Below, piece after piece: positions 1-10,619 of a DNA stretch of 64,000 nucleotides (the stretch's first letter is position 1; each line of letters begins with the position of its first letter). The stretch is from Hyalella azteca (Eukaryota > Arthropoda > Malacostraca > Amphipoda > Hyalellidae), in NCBI RefSeq assembly GCF_000764305.2, contig NW_025937944.1, positions 177,187 through 241,186 on the forward strand, written 5' to 3'. Position numbers and translations under genes: made by a program. Under the pieces are notes generated by a model, which saw only the letters and a program-made list of their open reading frames with translations, searched no databases and was not told the DNA's origin.

Positions 1-426
1 AGCGATCAGGAAGGTTGCTCAAGTTGGGTTTTGTCTCACGCGAAGTTGAAAGCAAGTTTGTAGGATACTTGCTGGGGCCTTTGCTGGAGTTCACTGTTGT
101 TAATTTACACCGGCGTATCGGTGGCCATAAACTACTCTCAGTTAGTACCAAATGTGAGTAGAAACGATGCTTGAAATTCACGCATAATTGTTGGCATTTG
201 TTCAGTGCCTAAACGCATGCAACGTGGGTTAGAAAATGAGAGCTAGTAGCGACTGCAGGTATTAAGAAATAATTCATTTTAAAATTTTCAAGATCACGAT
301 AAGTGAACTGGATAAAAATCAATCTTCGTGTCCTTAGAAAATGATTTTGCTGCTGCAAGTGAACTAGAAAACCGAAAATTTGCCTGTTTTCGCTGCCTTT
401 GCATAAATAAAAACTAAAAGCTGTAA
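1..426. other. Unique AT-rich sequence, nothing recognised
   Basis: This lies downstream of the last Sox exon seen, on the minus strand, so it could be Sox intron or 3' region. No further Sox exon was recognised here on either strand. Confidence 0.5.
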
Positions 427-572
427 GGATATCAATCTTACACAATATCCTACTCACCAGTTCTGAGGGCGTCCACGGAGCTGTATGGGATGCTGTAAGG
501 ATATCAATCTTTTACAATATCCTGCTCACCAGTTCTGAGGGCATCCACGGAGCTGTATGGGATGCTGTAAGG
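427..572. repeat. 72-bp tandem repeat derived from the Sox exon 3 end, left block
   Basis: Two 72-bp units run up to an adapter sequence. Read on the minus strand, each unit holds the last part of Sox exon 3 ([13 protein letters not shown]), its GTGAG splice donor and about 30 bases of intron. Differences from the exon are GAC/GAT and CCT/CCA, both synonymous, and the donor is GTGAGT or GTGAGC. Two more units lie at 666-790. Confidence 0.9.
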
Positions 573-610
573 CTGTCTCTTATACACATCTAGATGTGTA
601 TAAGAGACAG
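573..610. other. Nextera mate-pair junction adapter (assembly artefact)
   Basis: The 38 bases are the 19-base Tn5 mosaic end CTGTCTCTTATACACATCT followed directly by its reverse complement. This is the circularisation junction of Nextera mate-pair libraries, not genomic DNA. The sequences on its two sides may not be neighbours in the genome. It sits inside the 72-bp repeat block of the Sox gene. Confidence 0.97.
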
Positions 611-665
611 CTCTCAGACTCTGGCTCATTATGGCTCACGGCTCACACTCCGGTTCATCACGGTN
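611..665. other. Short unique insert ending in a single N
   Basis: Fifty-four bases of sequence unrelated to the flanking 72-bp repeat, followed by one N at 665. It contains small repeats of ggctca. It lies between the adapter and a resumed repeat copy, so its placement is doubtful. Confidence 0.6.
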
Positions 666-790
666 TGAGGGCATCCACGGAGCTGTAAGGGATGCTGTAA
701 GGATATCAATCTTATACAATATCCTACTCACCAGTTCTGAGGGCGTCCACGGAGCTGTAAGGGATGCTGTAAGGATATCCATCCTTCTTC
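666..790. repeat. 72-bp tandem repeat derived from the Sox exon 3 end, right block
   Basis: One partial copy after the N (666-716) and the copy that is the authentic 3' end of Sox exon 3 (732-790), 72 bp apart. The partial copy differs by a synonymous GAC-to-GAT change. See the Sox entry and the left block at 427-572. Confidence 0.9.
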
Positions 791-3691
791 ATGGATTTAG
801 GTTTGCGCCGAGGTCGGTATTTGTAGTCTGGATAATCCTTCATATGTTGGGCGCGTATCCTCTTCGCCTCGTCGATGAAAGGACGCTTCTCTTCGTCGCT
901 CAATAGTTTCCACTGCGCACCTGGCGATGACGAATAGAAACAACGTAAATAATATGAAAATATAACTCAGTACTCAGTGCAATGAGTGACAGAGAGCGCA
1001 TTTTCTTGTCGTGGAAAACGTGAAGTCACGGCGGACAGACGGACGGACGAGGCGAGCAAAATAGGGCATTTTTTCCATAAATAAGAAAATGCGCTAAAAA
1101 TATCCCATCTGATCAATATGTTAATTTATGGTTGATGAAAAATATTTTGACTGATTGACTGATGAAATTTAATTCCATGGAAATCAGTTGTCGAAATGAC
1201 ATTGCGGAAAAAATTAGAATTGCATTATGTTGTTACGTAATTCAATGTACTTTATTTTCAGCAACTCAATGGCAGGAGCAATTTAATTGGAGAATAAGCC
1301 ATGCTTTAAAAAGACGCAGCAGATAAAACATGATTTAAAAAGCCCACTATTAAGGCTTTATCAGGAGCAGTGCATCAACACTTCAACACTGAAGGCTATT
1401 AATAAAAAGGCGTAAGTGACGCATAACAGCATTAATTAAGAGGCAAAAGAAAGTAAGAGAAGTGACCTATAATTGGGACGGCAAGTTATGCTCAGTAACC
1501 CACAATTAAGAGGACAATTTAAAACCATTAACTAACCCATAATTGAGACGACGATTTATTCTTATTGCATAACTGAGCCATGATTGCGATGGCAATTAAA
1601 ACCCAACAACTAACCATAAATAAGATTATTTATTCCCATTAATTCAGCCATAATTAATACGGCATTTTATACCCAGCAATTATGCATAATTGCGAAAGCA
1701 ATATAAACCTATTAACTAACCATAAATAAGATGATTTGTTCCCATTAATTCAGCCATAATTAAGACGGCATTTTAAACCCAGTACCGTAATCCATAATTG
1801 CGACGGCAATTTAAACTCATTAACTAACCACAAATAAGATGATTTATCCCCATTAATTCAGCCATAATTAATACGGCATTTTATACCCATTAATCCATAA
1901 TTTTGACGGCAATATATGGCCATTTACTGACCCAGTCGCTTAGAGATCTCGGAGTTGTGCATCTTAGGATTGTCGTGCGCGATCTTGCGGCGCTGCATGC
2001 GCGACCAGACCATGAAGGCGTTCATGGGCCGCTTGACGTGATCTTCAGCAGCCTTACTACCGTCCTTCTTAGTGGCCCCTGACGTGCAGCTCTCCGAGGT
2101 CACCGAGTCCGCGGGAGAGGGGGTGGACATGGGGGTCACGACGGGGGGTGCTTGGGGCTGGGGGAAGAATTTAATGGTTAAATTTATGGGGTATTTGAGG
2201 CTGGGGGAAGAATTTAAGGTTAAATTTATTGAGTATAAAATACCGAGTTAGACAATTAATTCAAATAATTCAAGAGGGTAGCATTGAAATTTTCTGGTTG
2301 AATTTATGGGGTATTTGGGGCCGGGGGAGAATTTATTGGTTAAATTGATTGGGAATAAAATACCGAGTTAGGCAATGATTTAATTAAAGAGGGTAGCATT
2401 GAAATTTTCTGGTTGAATTTATAGGGTATTTGGGGCAGGGGGGGAGAATTTAATGGTTAAATTAATTGGGAATAAAATACCGAGTTATACAATGATTTAA
2501 TTAAAGAGGGTAGCATTGAAAATTTCTGGTTAAATATATGGGGTATTAATTATGGAGTCAAACAATTATTTAAGTTAATGGGGGAAGAGGGGTATAGTTT
2601 TTTTTATTGCATTGATGGGGTATGAAATACATAATCTAATAAAATTATCAATGAGTTCGCAGGCATTTGTCACAGGATGAATTGCAGTAAATACAATAGA
2701 TTCATTGATAACCAAGATATGACTTTCATCGCGTCAAAAATAATAAGGCAATCACGTGTTAAATATATAATTTGCAATTTGTTAAGCAATCATGTAGAAC
2801 AAGTTGATGAACCTCTCGGTACTTAATTGGTACTACTTGCTCTGGTCGTTGACTTTATTTGATAAAGACATAACGATGATAATGGTTTATGACAGTTTAA
2901 TGACGAAAACTCGGTTAAACAAGGAAGATAGAATACGATTTAAAGGCAATGTACGTGCCTGATTCAAAGGCAATTTAGGTACCCAAGTTCAATGCAATTT
3001 CATGTCTTGTTTAATGGCAATTCACAAGCCTAAATTGAAGGCGGTTTAAGCACCTAAATTGAAGGCAATCAAATCGCCTAAATAGAAGGCAAGTTTCCTG
3101 CCTAATTTAAATATTGCTATACGTGCGCACAACCATACCATGACTCACCGTCTCACTGATATTGCTGGTGAGTTGGTTGTGGTGGTGGACGACTGAGTTC
3201 ATTCTTTGTTGGTTGTGGTGGCCGGACACCAGATGTTCCGTTACCGTATGTGGGTTATGTGTTGAACCATCGGTTGGTGAAGCTCCTGGTGTGGTAGCTT
3301 CGTGGTGGTGGGTGATGGTGTGGTGCATGTTGGATGAATTGTGATCTGATGATGACATGTGGAGGGAGTTAGAGTCCAGATTGTGTTGCTGTGTTCTGTG
3401 CAATGGTGATTTGTTGTCTTGTAAATTAGGGCTGTGTGAACTGCCGATTCCGGATTCATCACTATCAGAAAGATGATGCTGCTGATGTTGGTGATGTAAT
3501 AGTGAATTAGTCTGTTGGTGCTGTTGTAGGTGCTGATGGTGCTGCTGCAGCTGCTGCATGTGATGAGGTTGGTGCTGCAGTAATGATGCGTGGTGCTGAG
3601 CGTGAGAGAGGTGAGGATGTGATGATAGTGATGCAGCATTATGTGCTGCCATGCTGTCGTTGTAGTATTGGGAGTAGCTTAGAGGATCCAT
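732..3691 (-). CDS. Sox21b: Sox group B (Sox21b-like) HMG-box transcription factor, C-terminus missing
   Basis: Nuclear DNA-binding transcription factor of the Sox family. Three coding exons are visible: 3691-3149 (ATG after GATAAA; 181 codons; donor GTGAGT), 2157-1932 (acceptor after a pyrimidine run; donor GTCAGT) and 920-732 (acceptor CGCCAG; donor GTGAGT). Phases 0, 1 and 1 join cleanly to give 319 residues. Residues 1-180 are rich in His, Gln and Ser. Residues 220-298 are a full 79-residue HMG box with [12 protein letters not shown] and [11 protein letters not shown]. After it comes [16 protein letters not shown], which resembles from memory the post-box tail of arthropod Sox21b (SoxB2). 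The box is cut by a phase-1 intron in the Gly codon after KRL. Box residues are divergent: AQWK and AQHMKDYP where group B usually has AEWK and ALHMKEHP. The remaining C-terminus lies beyond the left edge. Sox identity is very secure; the subgroup assignment is moderate. Confidence 0.93.
921..1931 (-). other. Sox intron 2 (inside the HMG box)
   Basis: GT-AG intron between the two halves of the HMG box: GTCAGT at 1931-1926, AG at 922-921. It is AT-rich, with a tandem array at 1540-1915 next to the donor. Nothing else was recognised. Confidence 0.85.
1540..1915. repeat. ~107-bp minisatellite in Sox intron 2
   Basis: About three and a half copies at spacings of 106 and 108 bp, each with attcagccataattaa and ataattg-cgacggcaa blocks. 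The array ends some ten bases from the splice donor of exon 2. Confidence 0.85.
2160..2540. repeat. ~116-bp minisatellite in Sox intron 1
   Basis: About three copies at 115- and 117-bp spacing, marked by gagggtagcattgaaa and aataaaataccgagtta. It starts at the acceptor of exon 2, so the acceptor's pyrimidine run is itself part of a repeat unit (gctgggggaagaattta recurs nearby). Confidence 0.85.
2541..3148 (-). other. Rest of Sox intron 1
   Basis: AT-rich intron. At 2930-3110 it carries five or six degenerate ~26-bp units around aaattgaaggcaa. No other feature was seen. Confidence 0.6.
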
Positions 3692-5104
3692 TTTATCTGC
3701 GTAAAGGAAGAATTCGTTAGTAATTAGGTACTTGTAAAATATTAGGTAATTGTAAAATTAGGGTTATTGTAAAATATAATGATGTTCATGAAGTGAAATA
3801 TTGCAGTAGCGCACACGCTGCTGCAGTTAACACGTGGCGACCACTTCATAAGAGCCATTAGTGATCGTAAATTGTCGTCTATTAAAAGGATATTAACAAG
3901 CTAAGTCATTTGTGACTATAAATGCAAACTTTGCATGAGGTATAGTATATACATTGAAATCTCTCTTTCGGCTACTTGACTTCCAATATTCGACTAACTC
4001 TTATCCAAATATTCTACCTCACGAAACGTCATTCTCGAAAGAACCAGCTGTTTAGTTCATAAATAAGACTATTAGTTCATAAGTAAGACTATTAATTAAG
4101 TGAAGAACACTATCAAAACAAACTGAGAAAATTAGAAATGGGCTAACAAGATAAATGCCGAGTAAGTCAAATGATCATTATTGAGCCTGCAACTTTTCTT
4201 TAAAATATCGAATAATTCTTTTGCCATTAACTTCAACAGTCGAAAGGCCGAAAATAACCAGACTATTGACAGGAGGCATTATATCTATTGATAAATTGTG
4301 TTTAACCTATTAATAATATTAATACTTCACTGTATTTATACTGAAATATTAAAATAGAAATGATCAAATTATAATAGTTAAAACTAGCTTCGGAAAAGTG
4401 AACGATCATCATTCATAACAGGTCCAGCTGGCGTCTTTCACTAATTTTTCACTATAACCTTAAGTGGACCAATTTAAAGCGCAAATAAATTATGCAACTA
4501 AACGTAAATGAACATATGACGCCAAGACAGCATTTTAGATGCAGTGATGACTAAGAGAAAAAAGCCGATAAGCTCATTAAAATAATCATATGTATTTTCA
4601 TCTGTCATTATCACTTCGAGAGTTCCCGAGCGTTTAAAGTTATGCATCCATTAGAATTTTATAAATGAAGAACACATATCCAAAAAACTAATTCTTGCTA
4701 ATATTATCCCACGATACCATAATTAACAAGATATATCCATGTTATTCTAGCCATTATAAAAAAGAAAATGTTATCCGCAAACCCCAATTTCGCCTTTATT
4801 TAACACTGTATTTGTCATTTAAACAGTTGGTAAACCCTCTATAATTATAAATTTTATAAAGATCACTCATATTGTTACAATATTAATCTACGCAAACAGC
4901 AGCAAAAAAATTAAGGAAAGATATAGTATAATAAATTGTCGAATAAAGCCGTTATTTTTGCGGTGCCCGAGGAAGGCAACAAAGAAAGTAACTGAAATAT
5001 TAGGAGCAAACACCGTAGATTTTTGCCCTCATTTTCCCGCCAAATAAACAGGGCGCGCAGCAGTTGATAGCAAGAGCGGCAACGTGGCCTCGACGGTTGC
5101 CAAA
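3692..5104. other. Upstream flank of Sox, nothing recognised
   Basis: Unique AT-rich sequence 5' of the Sox start codon. It should hold 5' UTR, possible non-coding exons and regulatory DNA, but no motif could be assigned. Confidence 0.4.
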
Positions 5105-6020
5105 TCTCCAATTACCATATCTCGTTACCTATTACCATCGCAAGTTACCGTTAACAATTACCATCGCAAGTTACCGTTAACAATTACCATCACATGTTAC
5201 CGTTAACAATTACCATCGCAAGTTACCGTTAACAATTACCATCACAAGCTACTGTTACCAATTACCATCACAAGCTACCGTAACCAGATCTCGTTAACAA
5301 TTACCATATCTCGTACCCAATTACCAAAAGAAGTTACCGTTACCAGATCTCACTACCAATTACCATATCTCGTTGCCAATTACCATATCAAGTTACCGTT
5401 ACCAGATTTCACTACCAATTACCATATCTCGTTACCAATTACCATATCAAGTTACCGTTACCAGATCTCACTACCGATTACCATATCTCGTTACCAATTA
5501 CCATCTTCAGTTACCGTTACAAGATCTCACTACCAATTACCATATCTCGTTACCAATTACCATATCAAGTTACCGCTACCAGATTTCTCTACCGATTACC
5601 ATATCTCGTTACTAATAACCATCACAAGTTACCGTTACCAGATCTCATCATCAATTACCATCACAAGTTACAGTTACCAGATCTCACTACCCATTATCAG
5701 ATCTAACTACCAATTACCATATTTAGAGACCGATTACCATATTTAGTTACAAATTACCATATTTAGTTACCAATTACCATATTTAGTTACCAATTACCAT
5801 ATTTAGTTACCAATTACCATATTTAGTTATCAATTGCCATATTTAGTTACCAATTACCATCACAAGTTACCATTGACAGATCTCGCTCCCAATTACCATT
5901 ATTATCACAAGTTACCGTTGCCAAATCTCATTACCCATTACAGTGGCCGTTACAATTAGTGTCGACCGTTGCCATATCTCCGTAACCGTCACAAGTATAA
6001 CCATTACCATCACAAGTAAC
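5105..6020. repeat. Degenerate minisatellite of ttaccaattaccat units
   Basis: About 900 bp built from variable 15- to 20-base units such as taccaattaccatatctcg and caagttaccgttac. At 5330-5640 they combine into larger units of about 110 bp. At 5750-5850 they switch to a regular 20-base form (accatatttagttaccaatt). Confidence 0.9.
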
Positions 6021-7150
6021 CGTTACAGTTACTAAGATGAGGTCACTAGTAACGTGCAACTATTGTGATTTTCAAGCAGTTCTATAAACGTTATTGTTAT
6101 AGATGGAATATCGACGTATATTGAGCAATACAAGTTTAATAGCGAAATGGCTATAAATGAATGAAAATTATAACGAGTTACAACTAATCATATTCATTAT
6201 CAACAATTATTTATTTATTGATGACTGAAGCATAAATGAAGTTGAGGCGAGTGAGGCCTCAATGTCAATTGATAGACGTTATGTAGGTGATAGAAAATTA
6301 ATTAATATTAATATAATAACAATAATTATTTGTTATTATCTAATATTATTATTCCAAAAGGTCGAACACTTTCACTTTTGCTATCAAAAATTTAAAATCG
6401 TAGAATCCTGGACTATTAAGTAGGTCAAGCAATATTTTACGGTCGTTAGAAATTATTAAAATTTATTTTCGCTGCAAAGTAGTTAATCGTTTCGTCAATT
6501 TCGTTTCGTCAAGCAATTTCTCGTTTCGGCAAGTTCGTTTACCGTTTGAGTTTAAATTTCGTATTTGCACGATATAGGTTCAAGTTGCAACCTGCGTTGT
6601 GTATGTTAAGTTTAACCGGCGTCTAAAAACGAGCAACTTTCGTTAATCGGCCTCCGAGTACGAGTAGAATTGAACGGAGTTAATAAATTGTAACAAAGGA
6701 TTAAAATTTCATACTATAACGTAGCACTTGTTACAAAACCATCTTTAAGGAATAGCATTGACAACGGTTAAAGTTATTGTTTGACTAGAGGTTGCAATAG
6801 AATAACATCTTTAAAAACCTTAATCTCCTCAACACAGTAATAGTACACTTATAAGTACAAGTATATAGTATAAGTACACTTACTTGCTGTGTGATGCTAT
6901 GGTTAAATTTTCTTCTCGTAGCTCCCGGGCCTGCTTGTCACTAACTCACAAACAATTGAAGTTGTAATAAACTTCTAGTTTAGTCACACTGAAGTTCATA
7001 TATATATATATGTATATTTTCAGGAAACAACGTATAGTGTTTTTGTTATTCACTCGCAATGGCTTCACTAAAGAAAGAGAATACAAAACCTAGTGACACT
7101 CTCAGTTGCTCACTAAAGCTCGAATGACCAACGCTCTGTAAAGAAGCATT
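6021..7150. other. Unique AT-rich sequence, nothing recognised
   Basis: No gene or regular array seen. There is a short TA run near 6995-7015. Confidence 0.5.
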
Positions 7151-7153
7151 GCT

Positions 7154-7332
7154 TATAAAACTTGAACCGAGCTGACCTTCTCGACCAATGACAATAGAGC
7201 TTTACAGTAGCCCATGTGACGTCACACAAGCAGCTCCCTCCTATTGGCTATTAACTCCGCCTATTGGATGGATTCAAAAGGTCTAAATGACGTCACAAAA
7301 GGTCCATTGCTGTCCTTTGTTTGTAAACCAAT
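7154..7332. promoter_or_regulatory. Symmetric cluster of CRE and CCAAT motifs
   Basis: In under 180 bp there are two perfect cAMP-response palindromes TGACGTCA (7217-7224 and 7288-7295) flanked by CCAAT in both orientations (CCAAT 7185-7189, ATTGG 7243-7247 and 7263-7267, CCAAT 7328-7332), with a TATAAAA at 7154-7160. Such clustering is typical of a promoter or enhancer. It lies 3.5 kb upstream of the minus-strand Sox start and 1.4 kb upstream of a tentative plus-strand gene, so either could be the target. This is motif evidence only. Confidence 0.35.
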
Positions 7333-8080
7333 GGAGAGAATAGAGCTGATGCCATGGGCGGGATAAGAACCTGCGCCGCCTTCCATTCCTTAACAAAAGG
7401 CTTTCTTTGGCTCTTGCTAACTCCCAGTAAAGGAATTCCTTAGCTTGTTTTCGTCATTGGTTCGAGCTTGGAAAATTTCCTTTGCTTTTTTTAGGCCACA
7501 CAAGAGGCGTTTGGCTTAACGCCATCGCGTGAGCTCCCTCCTTTCTCGAAACTTTTTCCATGGCATTTTCCATTCAAGAAATTCACCCTTGAAAGGAGCC
7601 CGCGTCTGATTTCCATGGAAATTATAATGGAAATCGAGTAATATCGCTTCCAGTAAATCGCTCGATATCACTCGCCGTATGAGCTGCCAGATCTGCACAC
7701 CCGATCTTATTGTGCTGGGCACATTGTGCCGAGCAAGTGAAGCATATTGTGCAGAGAAAGTGAAGCACATTGTGCAGCTACAATGTCCTATTCTCAGACT
7801 TCACTATTATTGAGAATGACGCGATTATGCCGGCTACCAATTCCATTATTATTAAAGAACCCAGGAGTGGAGATTTTGTTACCCGTGGAAAACAGGTGCG
7901 ACACGAGCGGCTGTTATCATATGGGATTAAAAATTTACGTTTTTTACTGGAAATTATTCATGCGCTACCACAATTATTTGGTAAAAGTAGAATAATTAGA
8001 GCAATGGTGATTAATGTTGAAGGAGACTAGTTTGGAAAGTTGCCCACATTATACGGATTGATATATTACAACTGTCAGTT
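7333..8080. other. Unique sequence, no supported gene
   Basis: GC is a little higher at 7500-7780 and several short open frames overlap on both strands. None has a convincing motif or splice context. Confidence 0.4.
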
Positions 8081-8088
8081 CTCGTGTG

Positions 8089-8192
8089 TATATAAGAATT
8101 TACAAATCCTTCTGAAATTAAGAAAGGACCATTTTCAGTTCGATAGTTCAACTATCATTGAAGATTCCTGCCAATGGAGATAGAAGTGAGTA
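8089..8192 (+). promoter_or_regulatory. Possible TATA promoter and short first exon
   Basis: TATATAAG at 8089-8096 is followed by an arthropod-initiator-like TCAGTT at 8135-8140 and an ATG at 8174, four codons (MEIE) before a good donor, GTGAGT at 8186. The TATA-to-initiator distance of about 48 bases is longer than usual, so the parts may not belong together. Confidence 0.2.
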
Positions 8193-8680
8193 GAAAACAA
8201 ATTAATCTATTTAAAAAATATTTGAAAGATAATACTCTGCCAAGTTGATTACCAAACTTGGCCCGTGATAAATTATCACATAGATTCTAGAATCCGGGTA
8301 TTCCAGAATCCCGGAATCTGAAATCCCGTTAATAGCTAATTACAGAAATAATGATTTTGTTTGTGATGAGAGAGGCGCTCTCAAATTCTTGATCAACACA
8401 GAATTGTCGTTCAACTCTCGTGACGAAGCTGAAGGAAATAGAATTATTTTACATTTGAAACACAAATTCTACCTAATCAATAAAAAATGAAAAGTTATCT
8501 TCCAAACAATTTCTGGTTCTATAAATACGTATCGGAAACGCTCTATACAAGCAAACACACTCACAAACATAAAGTAGAAAATTGCTTGATAACATTTACG
8601 TGAAGATTCTTTGTCTCAATTTCATAGCATGCGGTCGAGTCGAGAATTCAGTGCTTGATAAGCGGTGTGCAGGTTAGAGG

Positions 8681-8954
8681 ATGTGGCTATGCCTGTATGT
8701 GTGTGTTAGTGTGTGTGTTTTCAGGTAAGATACACAAACAAAGAGATTATATTTCACATTTGTTTCACAAGATTTCTTTCCACTGCGTTTTGATTTCACT
8801 TCTGACCACAATTCTGAAAAACAGCGACGTCAGCGTTGACGAATTACGTAGGCTTAAACAGCACACCTGTGTTAATCGGAGCCATACAGTATACCTGCAA
8901 GTCCCTGTAGACCAATTATATTTTGAGCAAAAAAAAACTTTCCTATCACAATAA
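8681..8954 (+). CDS. Candidate two-exon small secreted protein (57 aa)
   Basis: Exon 8681-8724 encodes a hydrophobic leader (MWLCLYVCVSVCVF) and ends in phase 2 at a strong donor, CAG|GTAAGA. An acceptor at 8822-8824 opens exon 8825-8954 in the matching phase, giving a Ser at the join, then DVSVDELRRLKQHTCVNRSH and a stop at 8952-8954. The predicted product is 57 residues, with one Cys after the leader. Cautions: the leader lies in a GT-rich microsatellite, the acceptor's pyrimidine run is weak, and the second exon could have an internal donor leading to the exon at 9466. The family was not recognised. Confidence 0.3.
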
Positions 8955-9465
8955 CATTTTGCTGAAACTGTAGGCATGAATTCCCATGTCGGTTATCTAA
9001 GTATGAGGGATTAGAATATAATCTTTTTTAAAGAGAAAATGAAGGTTAAAATTTTCAGGTTCCTGCAACGCAAAATTCAAAGATATAACCGACCTCAGGG
9101 TTAACAGTATCTACATATTTCATAGTATTTAATGAACAGTATTTAAGAAAAATCGTATTCTATATTGGTTAATAAATTTCTTACCGCAATTTAGATTTTT
9201 AAATTATTTCATTACTCGACATCGGAGTTAAAGAAACGAAGTCTCCTTCAGAATACTAAAAAAACGGCCCAGTCTTGTGCAAAACTTGGACATTAAAATA
9301 AAGAATTTTTCAAATTTCCAATCTAAAAAATTCTACTAACTAACCAACATGAATCCTAAAAAGCAACTCCCGACAAAAGTTTCCTGCATTAAAGTAGCTC
9401 AACTGGTAAAACTACACAAAATAAAACTTTCACTATTGAAATGTTTTCAAAATTTCATGTCTCAG

Positions 9466-9611
9466 GAAACAAAGACGCCCGCAATAACCGGCGTGACGAG
9501 ATAGACGAAGACCTCGTGATTATTCCCATGGGATTCGACCGGCCTAAGCCGGGCGGCTCAATGCTGCGTGTAGGACCAAGTGAAGACTTGTTCAAAGCAG
9601 CGACGTTGTAG
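9466..9611 (+). CDS. Probable terminal coding exon of an unrecognised gene
   Basis: After a plausible acceptor (catgtctcag, AG at 9464-9465) one frame stays open for 48 codons to TAG at 9609-9611, while the other two plus frames stop early. Codons are GC-rich compared with the flanks. The peptide has a basic, Asn/Arg-rich start (NKDARNNRRDE), an acidic stretch, then IPMGFDRPKPGGSMLRVG and the C-terminus EDLFKAATL. The exon starts in phase 1, so it cannot join directly to the phase-2 leader at 8681-8724. A 35-bp minisatellite begins 14 bases after the stop. A neuropeptide-like precursor tail is possible but not shown. Confidence 0.42.
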
Positions 9612-9624
9612 CGGCAATTAATTA

Positions 9625-9820
9625 CAGTCGCAGCAAAATCCTTATTTAAGATAACTATACAGTCGTAGCAAAATCCTTAGTTAAGATAACTATACAGTCG
9701 TAGCAAAATCCTTAGTTAAGATAACTATACAGTCGTAGCAAAATCCTTAGTTAAGATAACTATACAGTCGTAACAAAATCCTTAGTTAAGATACTACAGT
9801 CGTAGCAAAATCCTTAGTTA
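9625..9820. repeat. 35-bp minisatellite
   Basis: About five and a half units at 35-bp spacing with cagtcgtagcaaaatcctta and ttaagataactata blocks; the last unit is shortened. Confidence 0.95.
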
Positions 9821-10619
9821 GCTTACACTAAATAATAATTTGTAATAATAAGATACCAAATACTAAATAATAATTAAGTTATTATTTCAAAATTTCTTGT
9901 TACATTTGATTTAGGTATATTTATATTATTTTGCAATATATAAAAAATGTAAACCATCTTAGAGAATTAGTGCAGTCGTAGCAGAACCTTTATTAATAAC
10001 TGCTTTAAACAGTACACGTATGAGCAATTGCTAAAACAGCCGCGTGCGTGAAAGCTGCTTTTCTTGAAGTTTATAAGAGGAAGCTTATATTCTAAAGCAA
10101 TTAGTCAAGTGTGATTTGCAGCAAATTATTTTTAAGGATACGGCCTAAATTCAATTTGAATTTTGGTAACAAGTGAAACCATTTCACGACTGTTTAACAA
10201 GGCCAAAACTGTACACTGGTCAATCCTCCTTCACAAGTTCTTAAAAAATGACTATCTGTAAAATTTTCAGCGCTCCAAAAACAGCGTAATGATAGTTATG
10301 ATTGAATCGTAGTAATTTGATACGCGCCAAAAAATCAAACTTAGCTATCATAGAAATTGAAGTTGATTGCTAACGAAAATTGGAGTTCAAAATTAGTAGT
10401 AAGTTGAATGTAATTACAGAAATGAATATGAGGAAAGGTAAAAATAACACATGAAGATCTCGGTGGAGAGTAAAAGTTTTATTAATCTGAACGGCTAATT
10501 TTATTAATCTGAAAATTTTATTAATCTGAACGGCAAAGCAATACTTACCAAATTTGTGAAATTGTTCAGCCACTTCTACCTAGAATTCCACGCTGGTCAC
10601 TAATTGAGTTGAGATATAG
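9821..10619. other. Unique AT-rich sequence, nothing recognised
   Basis: A short local duplication of ttttattaatctgaa occurs at 10470-10530. No gene was seen. Confidence 0.5.

Noticed and set aside
7059..7128. 22-codon frame MASLKKENTKPSD
   Set aside because: Too short, no conservation information, and no donor or promoter alignment.
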